From Rhodanobacteraceae bacterium (GTDB taxonomy: Bacteria; Pseudomonadota; Gammaproteobacteria; Xanthomonadales; Rhodanobacteraceae), in assembly GCA_027019085.1 (NCBI GenBank), contig JALUXG010000049.1, positions 1 through 64,000 on the forward strand: a stretch of 64,000 bases of DNA, read 5' to 3'. This document shows, one piece after another, positions 46,514 to 56,011 of the stretch. A program made the position numbers and the translations under genes. Under the pieces are notes generated by a model. The model saw nothing but the letters and a program-made list of their open reading frames with translations. It ran no database searches and was not told where the DNA came from. Numbering within the stretch: position 1 is the stretch's first letter; each line of letters starts with the position of its first letter.

Positions 46514-46545
46514 CTATTACAAAATCAGGGACTGTTTTGTAATAG
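46514..46545. repeat. 11-bp perfect inverted repeat CTATTACAAAA-N10-TTTTGTAATAG
   Basis: Arms 46514-46524 and 46535-46545, between mdtC and the array. Confidence 0.85.
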
Positions 46546-46601
46546 CAATCGATCCCCGCGTGTGTGGGGGGCGAAGAGCTGCTGACGAACGCCGCTACAA
46601 G

Positions 46602-49600
46602 GCTTCAATGAGGCCGGGGCAAAATGCCCCGGATAACACGCTCGCCGCGTCTGCTCACGAGGCTGTAGATGGCATCGCTTCAATGAGGCCGGGGCAAAAT
46701 GCCCCGGATAACGCCAGCGTCGGCATCGACACCCGAAGCCACGCGCGGCTTCAATGAGGCCGGGGCAAAATGCCCCGGATAACAACGCATCGCTCAAGAC
46801 GCTGTGCTGGAAGATCGGCGGCTTCAATGAGGCCGGGGCAAAATGCCCCGGATAACCACGGCTGCGCCGCCTGGATGACGAGGTAGCTGGGGGCTTCAAT
46901 GAGGCCGGGGCAAAATGCCCCGGATAACATCTAGGAATATCATGCACTTGCGGCATTTTCCTCTGCTTCAATGAGGCCGGGGCAAAATGCCCCGGATAAC
47001 ACCCAAGCCGCACGCGAGCACGCGCGCGCCAAGCAGGCTTCAATGAGGCCGGGGCAAAATGCCCCGGATAACGAAACCCCCCGTTTTCGTAATCGACGAA
47101 AACGACAGCTTCAATGAGGCCGGGGCAAAATGCCCCGGATAACGCTAACGCGGTCAAAAAGAAAGTAAAGAAAGTTAATGCTTCAATGAGGCCGGGGCAA
47201 AATGCCCCGGATAACAAGCTGACAAGCAGTCGAAGAAATAAGCTGGCAAATCGCTTCAATGAGGCCGGGGCAAAATGCCCCGGATAACGCCGGATTTGAG
47301 TCAGGCGCGTACAGCACATCGACAGGGCTTCAATGAGGCCGGGGCAAAATGCCCCGGATAACCCACGGTACAGGCGGTTGCTCGAATCAACGTACCCAGC
47401 TTCAATGAGGCCGGGGCAAAATGCCCCGGATAACGGCCAGTCCGCATCAAGATGGAGCTTTTCCCTGCGGAGCTTCAATGAGGCCGGGGCAAAATGCCCC
47501 GGATAACTGCCCCCGTGCCAACGAGCGCCCTTGCTCCTCCAAGGCTTCAATGAGGCCGGGGCAAAATGCCCCGGATAACAGGTAGGCAAGCGATGGCAAG
47601 CGATGGCAAGCAGTCAGCTTCAATGAGGCCGGGGCAAAATGCCCCGGATAACCACCGTACAGGGCGGCGCGCCTTTCAGCAATCGCCGCCGGCTTCAATG
47701 AGGCCGGGGCAAAATGCCCCGGATAACGTTTAGGCACCCCGACCGCGAACAGCGCAATCGGACTGCTTCAATGAGGCCGGGGCAAAATGCCCCGGATAAC
47801 CGACCTCAAGGGACTGGAGCATAGCTCGCCCGACGGCGCTTCAATGAGGCCGGGGCAAAATGCCCCGGATAACGGCGCTGATGATCTGGGGCTCGACGCG
47901 GAAGACGAGCTTCAATGAGGCCGGGGCAAAATGCCCCGGATAACACTTGAGTTGCTGTTGTCCGAAATCGAATCTAAGAGGCTTCAATGAGGCCGGGGCA
48001 AAATGCCCCGGATAACCCGACATGCTAATCAAAGGGTCGTACGGAATCGTGGCTTCAATGAGGCCGGGGCAAAATGCCCCGGATAACCTCCTCGTGCCAC
48101 GGGGACGCGTCTGGAGCGAATGCGCTTCAATGAGGCCGGGGCAAAATGCCCCGGATAACCTGAATAAACCTTGCCCAGTCTGCATTGCTCTGTGGTGCTT
48201 CAATGAGGCCGGGGCAAAATGCCCCGGATAACTTCCACTCGCTGCGCGTCTTGCGGACGACGTGGCCGACGCTTCAATGAGGCCGGGGCAAAATGCCCCG
48301 GATAACAAAGACCAACTCGGCGCGGGAGCAAAGCGTGCGCAGGCTTCAATGAGGCCGGGGCAAAATGCCCCGGATAACACGAACTGCCAAGCATTGGCGA
48401 GCGCGGGAATGCGGCGCTTCAATGAGGCCGGGGCAAAATGCCCCGGATAACTGGATCGCCTTCAAAACGAGTTGCGAAAAGCGCTCGTGCTTCAATGAGG
48501 CCGGGGCAAAATGCCCCGGATAACGCACTCATGGAGAGCGAAAGTCCGAAGCCAACAGCTGGCTTCAATGAGGCCGGGGCAAAATGCCCCGGATAACACA
48601 CACTACGGTTCACGCTAGACAAAAAAGGCAAGGCTTCAATGAGGCCGGGGCAAAATGCCCCGGATAACTGCGATCGGCCTGAGTCTTGGCCGGGTACGTA
48701 TCCAGGCTTCAATGAGGCCGGGGCAAAATGCCCCGGATAACTTCGAGCGCCTTGTGCTCATCTACTCCGGCTCGGTTGGCTTCAATGAGGCCGGGGCAAA
48801 ATGCCCCGGATAACGTAATCGATCGCGTGCCATTCCCGTCCCACGCGCTGCATGCTTCAATGAGGCCGGGGCAAAATGCCCCGGATAACGCGAACGATGC
48901 GGTGTACGCTCGGGCCAAAGCAGCCGCTTCAATGAGGCCGGGGCAAAATGCCCCGGATAACGCAGCACTCAGCAGTGCGTCATGCGACAATCTCTCGTGC
49001 TTCAATGAGGCCGGGGCAAAATGCCCCGGATAACGGTCTGGGACTTTGGCGGGTGTTTTGTCGCTCATGGCGCTTCAATGAGGCCGGGGCAAAATGCCCC
49101 GGATAACCAGCCCCTGGCAAGATCGTCGAGAACGAGCCGATTGAGGCTTCAATGAGGCCGGGGCAAAATGCCCCGGATAACTTCCGAGGAACCTTTCTTT
49201 TGCGGTTTGCTATCGGTAGCTTCAATGAGGCCGGGGCAAAATGCCCCGGATAACTGCGATGCTATTACTTATTCAATGAAAGTTTAATCGCTTCAATGAG
49301 GCCGGGGCAAAATGCCCCGGATAACCATATCATTTATATCTTTCTCTTTAATCTTTTCCGGGCTTCAATGAGGCCGGGGCAAAATGCCCCGGATAACTGA
49401 GCTGAGGGCGTTGAAGAAAGAGTCGATTGAATCGTGCTTCAATGAGGCCGGGGCAAAATGCCCCGGATAACAGCTGGCCTATGTAGCGGCCCGCATAGGT
49501 GTATCCGCTTCAATGAGGCCGGGGCAAAATGCCCCGGATAACTTCGCTTGGGAATGGGAATCAGACCAGATTGGCGGGCTTCAATGAGGCCGGGGCAAAA

Positions 49601-52080
49601 TGCCCCGGATAACCACCGGAACGCAGACAGGCGCAGTGCTGACAACCAGCTTCAATGAGGCCGGGGCAAAATGCCCCGGATAACATCCGGTGGACTGACA
49701 GATGATATCCGCGGTATGGCTGCTTCAATGAGGCCGGGGCAAAATGCCCCGGATAACGTTGCGTGGTATCGACGTAGGCACCGGACTCCTTGTCGCTTCA
49801 ATGAGGCCGGGGCAAAATGCCCCGGATAACACGACAGATCCATGCGCTGGGTCGAGGGGGAGGAATGCTTCAATGAGGCCGGGGCAAAATGCCCCGGATA
49901 ACGGACTCCAGCGGCTACCTTGTCGCCAACCGCCATGACCTGCTTCAATGAGGCCGGGGCAAAATGCCCCGGATAACAGAACTACGCGCAGCAGGCGGCA
50001 TCGGGGCAATACCTGCTTCAATGAGGCCGGGGCAAAATGCCCCGGATAACTCGTCCATGTGCGCGATCAGCACCACGTCCTTGCCGCTTCAATGAGGCCG
50101 GGGCAAAATGCCCCGGATAACGATATGAAACCGGGTGACGAACGGGAGCTATCATTATGCTTCAATGAGGCCGGGGCAAAATGCCCCGGATAACTCGCGT
50201 TGGGCCGGATTTGCTGAATCTGCGATAGCGCTTCAATGAGGCCGGGGCAAAATGCCCCGGATAACCCAAGGGATATCCATAGATGAACGGAACATAAACG
50301 CCCGCTTCAATGAGGCCGGGGCAAAATGCCCCGGATAACAGTGTGATGGGTCTAAAGGTCAAGCTGAAAGTCGATGGCGCTTCAATGAGGCCGGGGCAAA
50401 ATGCCCCGGATAACGGACCCAAAATGCGCCGGCTGCCAGTGCTACGAGCACGCTTCAATGAGGCCGGGGCAAAATGCCCCGGATAACTTGGACCATATTC
50501 CCGACGCCGGGAAATAGGTATGACGCTTCAATGAGGCCGGGGCAAAATGCCCCGGATAACGCGGTTTCTCCGTGGCGCTGAGTATGCCGTCATCGGGCTT
50601 CAATGAGGCCGGGGCAAAATGCCCCGGATAACGAACCGGACCAGTCCATGACAGAGGAACAGACATGAGGCTTCAATGAGGCCGGGGCAAAATGCCCCGG
50701 ATAACACGAATAGTCTGCCCTCCACGTCGATCTCGCGCCGGGCTTCAATGAGGCCGGGGCAAAATGCCCCGGATAACGGGGAGAAATGAACCCCATCACA
50801 GCCCAAATGAAGGCGCTTCAATGAGGCCGGGGCAAAATGCCCCGGATAACCGCGGCTGGTGCGATGCGGGTATCAGGACATGGTGCGAGCTTCAATGAGG
50901 CCGGGGCAAAATGCCCCGGATAACAGGATCTCACCGGACCGCATACCCGTCTCCAGAGCGCTTCAATGAGGCCGGGGCAAAATGCCCCGGATAACAGTGG
51001 ATGTTCGCGAACCTGGTCGATTACGCCAAGCTGCTTCAATGAGGCCGGGGCAAAATGCCCCGGATAACGGCTGCGGGCAGCCAAACACCTGGCCGCTCAC
51101 GCATGCTTCAATGAGGCCGGGGCAAAATGCCCCGGATAACACAATGCCTACTCGGTGAACAATGCGCGGCTTGGCGTGCTTCAATGAGGCCGGGGCAAAA
51201 TGCCCCGGATAACGAAATACAACGAAAGAAGCTTGAGCAGGGAAGCGCGGCTTCAATGAGGCCGGGGCAAAATGCCCCGGATAACCATATCCTTGCACGA
51301 AATGCAAGCCTACTTGCAAAAGCTTCAATGAGGCCGGGGCAAAATGCCCCGGATAACGCGCTAGAGTGCAAGGCCAAGCTCGACGCCATCCGGCTTCAAT
51401 GAGGCCGGGGCAAAATGCCCCGGATAACCTACCTTCGGCGCTTTGCTGGTCTCTTCGGCGGGCGCTTCAATGAGGCCGGGGCAAAATGCCCCGGATAACC
51501 ACCTACCAGGGCACCAACGATGACCAGCTACCCCAAGCTTCAATGAGGCCGGGGCAAAATGCCCCGGATAACAAAAAATATGTTGGACGAAAAAGAAATT
51601 AAAGAATTAGCTTCAATGAGGCCGGGGCAAAATGCCCCGGATAACTGAATGTTAGTTGTTGCTCCAGTGTTTGCTACAGCGTTGCTTCAATGAGGCCGGG
51701 GCAAAATGCCCCGGATAACTGCCTTAGCAACAGCGTTGCAATCACGTTCAATCTGGCTTCAATGAGGCCGGGGCAAAATGCCCCGGATAACTATGTACTG
51801 GTTGGGGTAAAAACGAAGATGAAGAAGCTTCAATGAGGCCGGGGCAAAATGCCCCGGATAACCTGTTTACGGGACATCACAAGTTACCTCCGTCGCAAGC
51901 TTCAATGAGGCCGGGGCAAAATGCCCCGGATAACTCTTGCAACCAGTATCAAGGTTCCGTATCAAACACTAGGCTTCAATGAGGCCGGGGCAAAATGCCC
52001 CGGATAACTCCGTCCCCATCAATATTTAGAGTTGGGGCAATAGTGCTTCAATGAGGCCGGGGCAAAATGCCCCGGATAAC
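46602..52080 (-). CRISPR. Type I-G (I-U) CRISPR array: 76 repeats of 36 bp, 75 spacers (35-39 nt); repeat (crRNA sense) GTTATCCGGGGCATTTTGCCCCGGCCTCATTGAAGC
   Basis: Hand-enumerated repeats of GCTTCAATGAGGCCGGGGCAAAATGCCCCGGATAAC on +, start-to-start 71-75 bp. Orientation inferred from the ATTGAAGC 3' handle and adjacency to cas2/leader at the right end. Confidence 0.98.
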
Positions 52081-52318
52081 AGACCCTGTGCAGGGTCCTG
52101 TTTGGCAAGAAAATTTCTGACTAGTTTGCGAGACCTTGCCTGATCACGCGTGCTGCACGCAAGGGCGGTGCGCAGAATGCGCTGTGTATGATGCATAAGT
52201 ATCTGATTGTCAAAGATCTGGCACCACGCGAGCGCTGACCGGGCTTTACCGAAGCATCGCAGGTCTCGCGTCTGCATGGCGATGCATGGCTGGCCTGAAA
52301 CATGATACCTGGCAGTCA
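52081..52318 (-). promoter_or_regulatory. CRISPR leader region with putative promoter (TTGACA 52208-52213; CATACA 52185-52190)
   Basis: AT-richer non-coding gap between cas2 and the first repeat; contains dyad GACCCTG-TG-CAGGGTC (52082-52097). Confidence 0.65.
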
Positions 52319-52609
52319 TTACACAATAATGGGTTCACGAGCCACGGGCTCGAACTTTTCGCCCAGGCTGACTACGCGGGGCTTGACCTTGTCGGCCTGC
52401 CCAAGATCGATGACCAGCAATGCATCGACCCGTCGGTTCAGAATCTCGTCCAGCATCTGTATCAGTTCGGCATGTCGTCGACGGCTGAGCCGGCACTGGA
52501 AGACGGAAAGCTGCAGCCACTCGCCGTAGCCTTTCATCAACTTGAACGCGCGGCGCCAGCGTTTGGGTTCACGGATGTCGTAGGTCACCAGATACAGATG
52601 TTCGTTCAT
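52319..52609 (-). CDS. cas2: CRISPR-associated endonuclease Cas2
   Basis: MNEHLYLVTYDIREPKRWRRAFKLMKGYGEWLQLSVFQCRLS: typical Cas2. Confidence 0.96.
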   Translation of the reverse strand: MNEHLYLVTYDIREPKRWRRAFKLMKGYGEWLQLSVFQCRLSRRRHAELIQMLDEILNRRVDALLVIDLGQADKVKPRVVSLGEKFEPVAREPIIV

Positions 52610-52634
52610 GAGGGTCTCGCGGCTTGCGACGCGC

Positions 52635-54353
52635 TCAGCGCGTGGTGAAATGGGGGAATTCGTCCAGTTCGCCCAGCAGAAAGCGTCCCAGCAGTCGGGC
52701 TTGCAGTTCAAGCAGACGCCGATAGCTCAGCCGGTATCCAAACAGGGGGTGAGTGACTTCCTGGCTGAGGCGCCGCTCGAAAGCCGCAATGAAGCGCTTA
52801 CGGCCGCTACCGGTCAGGTTGACGCTGCCCGCGGCACTGACGAAATCGCTTGGATGCACTTCACCATTGTTGATGACCTGCATCACTACCGAGTCGGCGA
52901 GCAACGGACGGAAGGGTTCCATCATGTCCAGTGCCAGGGCCGGTCGGCCGTAGCGGGGCTGGTGGTAGAAACCACGGAACGGATCAAAGCCGACGGCCTG
53001 CAGGGTGACGCTCCAGGTGCGCGCAAGCATGGTGTAGGCAAACGACAGCATGGCGTTGACCGGGTCGGTGGGGGGACGCCGGTTGCGTTGACTGAAATCG
53101 AAAGCGAGCAAGCCTTCGTCTTCGGGCGTTGCCGATTTGAGCGCATGGCGGAAGTTGCCGAAGTACTGCGCAGCCGCATGGCCCTCGATGCCGAGCAGGA
53201 TTTCCAGGTTTTCCGCATGCTCGGCCTGCGTGCGGATGCGCTTGAGATCCTGCATCAGCCGCTGGGGCTTTTCATCCGGCTTCCAGTTGCGGCGCAACTG
53301 GGTGCGGCTGTTGGCGATCTTGGCAGCGACCAGCCCGCGCGCAATGCGCAAACATGTCGCGTCATGGAAACTGGCCCGGTATTGCGCGGTGCGCAACTCG
53401 ACGTTCTTGTGTCCGTTGCCGATGCTGTGGCCGAAGAAAAATCCACCGTAGCTGTGCCAGGTGACGGGGATGCCGCGTTGCATCAGTTCGTGCAGGCATG
53501 GCGTGGTGATGTAGACGTTGCCCATGACCACCACCTGCGAGACTTCGATCAGCCGTGCCGTCGCGAGTACCTCATCGTTCTTGCTGACTTCCAGCACTTC
53601 GCCTTTCTTGGACAGCTTGGCGTTGTACTGCTGGATGTACAGCGGCAGTGCTTCGTCATGCGGAACCGCCAGAGGCCGCGGAGAAAGTTCATTCTGGTGC
53701 AGGTACTGCACTTCGTCGGGAAGGCAGATCGTGACCAGAGAACAACGGGGGCATTTGGGGCTGTCGACCAGCGGCTCCGGAATCCGTCCTCCCGCGGCCA
53801 TGGCGCGAAGTTCGGCGATGGCATTGCGGGTCAGTCCGAGCAGTTCATCGTCGAAGGGTACGCTCACACGCTCCTTGCTGGCCACGTAGTATATGGCGCC
53901 TTCCTCGCACGTGTACCCGTGCTCGCGCAGCAACAGCCCCTGTGCGCACAGCTGGACTCGTTCCGGGTCGTACACGCCGCGCGCGATGTGCGGACGCTTG
54001 CCGCGCTTGTAATCCACGGGTGTGACGGTACCGCCTTCGCCTTCGATCAGGTCGAGTCTGGCGATCAGGCCAAGCCGGTTGGAGGAGAGCGTGACGGAGC
54101 GGGCATGAATCTCGGTACGATCCTTTTCGGCCTGATCCGCATCCGGCAGGTCGCCGGAAGGCTTGTCCACGCGCTTGTGACGGTGCCGTCCTTCGACGGT
54201 GTCGGCCGAATCGGCCCATTCGCCCTGCACCCATTCCAGATAGGCAAGGCGGGGGCAATACACATGCTCGTTGAGCATGCGCACAGGAATCGGCGGCTGG
54301 TCACCGCTGAGGTCTGGGAAAGGAAGCTCCAGGTCCCCCTGTTTCGGCTCCAT
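52635..54353 (-). CDS. cas4-cas1: Cas4-Cas1 fusion protein (type I-G/I-U)
   Basis: N-terminal Cas4: 'LNEHVYCPRLAYLEW', 'PVDYKRGKRP', 'CPRCSLVTICLPDE'; C-terminal Cas1: 'NAMLSFAYTMLARTWSVTLQAVGFDPFRGFYHQPRYGRPALALDMMEPFRPLLAD'. Confidence 0.96.
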   Translation of the reverse strand: MEPKQGDLELPFPDLSGDQPPIPVRMLNEHVYCPRLAYLEWVQGEWADSADTVEGRHRHKRVDKPSGDLPDADQAEKDRTEIHARSVTLSSNRLGLIARLDLIEGEGGTVTPVDYKRGKRPHIARGVYDPERVQLCAQGLLLREHGYTCEEGAIYYVASKERVSVPFDDELLGLTRNAIAELRAMAAGGRIPEPLVDSPKCPRCSLVTICLPDEVQYLHQNELSPRPLAVPHDEALPLYIQQYNAKLSKKGEVLEVSKNDEVLATARLIEVSQVVVMGNVYITTPCLHELMQRGIPVTWHSYGGFFFGHSIGNGHKNVELRTAQYRASFHDATCLRIARGLVAAKIANSRTQLRRNWKPDEKPQRLMQDLKRIRTQAEHAENLEILLGIEGHAAAQYFGNFRHALKSATPEDEGLLAFDFSQRNRRPPTDPVNAMLSFAYTMLARTWSVTLQAVGFDPFRGFYHQPRYGRPALALDMMEPFRPLLADSVVMQVINNGEVHPSDFVSAAGSVNLTGSGRKRFIAAFERRLSQEVTHPLFGYRLSYRRLLELQARLLGRFLLGELDEFPHFTTR

Positions 54354-54469
54354 CGTCGCCCCCTGGCAACGTTATATTTGTTCCGGAGATCAAGGTTTTA
54401 CCGCCGAAAGAGTGCATAAGTAAACCCTGCTTGTGTGTAACAGAGGCCACAAAGTTCACAATTCGGCGC

Positions 54470-55942
54470 TTATCTCGATTCGCTATCGGCCTGATCCAGA
54501 CCCAGCTCGCGGTAAAGGTCGTCCAGAAGGGTCTTGTCAACGGGTACGCGTCCGTCCTGACCGTCGCGTTCGATCTTTTGCAGAAGTGCGCTTACCTGTT
54601 CGCGGCCATCAGCGATGCGAACGGCCTGTCGCGGCGTGCGCCCATTCAAGGCGGGCAGCGCGGTATCAAGCCACGTACGGTAGTGGCGCTGCAAATAGTC
54701 GGATATCAGCGCTTGCGCCTCCGGATCATCTTGCTGGCCACGTTCGGTGGCGTGAGAGGTTTCCGGTTTACGATCAGCCAGTGCCTGCTCGACCGTGCTC
54801 ACCTCGTCAAGGCGGAAGCTAGCGTGAGTTCCCAGTATCTGACCGATGATGTCGGTAAGCGCATCGGCGCGTTCGCGGGAATTGACCTCGCCAATCAGCT
54901 TGCCGTCGTCGATCTGCAGGGTGCCCATCACCGTGTGCGATCCGGATTCACTTGCGTCGTTTCCAAGCCAATCGAATCGTGCGCGCCGCAGCTTGCCGTT
55001 GGCGGTGTGTTCGACAGTTTCGTGCAGCAGATGCAGGCCCAGCGCCTGCGCATCTGAGTCTTCGAGCAGGCCGAAGACGTCCATGGGCGAGTCGATGCCG
55101 AACACCAATTTGTGAAATTCAAACATCTCGCCATCAGAGTTTTGCAACTGCGGGAGCTGGGGATACAGCAATCGATGGGATAGATCCAGGTACAGTTCGC
55201 GCATCTCGATGTCCCACATCTGCACGATGGCGTCTTGGTCATCGGTATCGGTCTGGTCCTCGGCCGCACGCATTCGTTTGCGTAAATGGATGATGGCGAT
55301 TTTGTCGTCCGGCGGGATCACGACCGGGCTGGTGGCTTCGAGCAGGGTAATGCCTTGCGCGCAGGCAAGTTGCCCGAAAAGGGCATCATGCACCTGCAGG
55401 CTCTGCGAGGCGCTACGCTCAAGCACTTCATGCGATTGGCCGGTCAACAGGTTGCGCAAAGTAAAGCCCTGTCCCGGAATGCAATGCGTCACTTCATAAA
55501 AGCTGAACGGTTGTACGAGACATGATTGCAGGTATTCACGTGCCACGGTGGAAAGCCTGGAACCCTTGCTCTCGAGATAGGCACGTGTAGGTGGAATGCC
55601 GTGCAATGCCGAGTCCGCGACCCCGGTCTCGTCCGGGTTGGGCGCCCAGTGGTGGAACATCCAGGGCATGAATACGGGAATATGCGGTGTGTCCGGATCG
55701 AAGGGCGTTTCGGCTTCGTCCCAAAGCGTGAATTCCTCCCACGCTTCATCAACCGCCTCGGGGCCGTAAAGTTGCGTCATGAATCGCAGCATCCGCGTTG
55801 GATGGCCTTCGAGTTCGCGACGGATGCGTCGCCAGGCCAGCTCCTCGGGAGGGTTTGCCTGCGTCTGTTCGACAGCGAGACAGCACTGCTTGTACTTTTT
55901 TCCACTGCCGCAGGGGCAGGGGTCGTTGCGACCGGGTTTCAT
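54470..55942 (-). CDS. SEC-C zinc-motif protein encoded inside the cas operon
   Basis: N-terminal 'MKPGRNDPCPCGSGKKYKQCC' SEC-C motif; C-terminal 'HYRTWLDTALPALNGRTPRQAVR'. Confidence 0.85.
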   Translation of the reverse strand: MKPGRNDPCPCGSGKKYKQCCLAVEQTQANPPEELAWRRIRRELEGHPTRMLRFMTQLYGPEAVDEAWEEFTLWDEAETPFDPDTPHIPVFMPWMFHHWAPNPDETGVADSALHGIPPTRAYLESKGSRLSTVAREYLQSCLVQPFSFYEVTHCIPGQGFTLRNLLTGQSHEVLERSASQSLQVHDALFGQLACAQGITLLEATSPVVIPPDDKIAIIHLRKRMRAAEDQTDTDDQDAIVQMWDIEMRELYLDLSHRLLYPQLPQLQNSDGEMFEFHKLVFGIDSPMDVFGLLEDSDAQALGLHLLHETVEHTANGKLRRARFDWLGNDASESGSHTVMGTLQIDDGKLIGEVNSRERADALTDIIGQILGTHASFRLDEVSTVEQALADRKPETSHATERGQQDDPEAQALISDYLQRHYRTWLDTALPALNGRTPRQAVRIADGREQVSALLQKIERDGQDGRVPVDKTLLDDLYRELGLDQADSESR

Positions 55943-56011
55943 GGTGTCATTGTCCTGGTGACGCCGGCATAAACGCAAGTTGGCCATGCGTCTGCGGGAT
56001 ATCCTGACGCT

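Noticed and set aside
46525-51543. Many ORFs inside the array encoding repeated 'YPGHFAPASLK' / 'LSGAFCPGLIEA' / 'SMRPGQNAPDN' peptides
   Set aside because: They are translations of the CRISPR repeat in different frames; the repeat has no stop in these frames. No RBS or protein-like spacer regions.
46602-52080. Possibility of array transcription on the + strand
   Set aside because: The repeat reads ...ATTGAAGC at its 3' end on the minus strand and the leader/cas2 flank the right end; not absolutely excluded.
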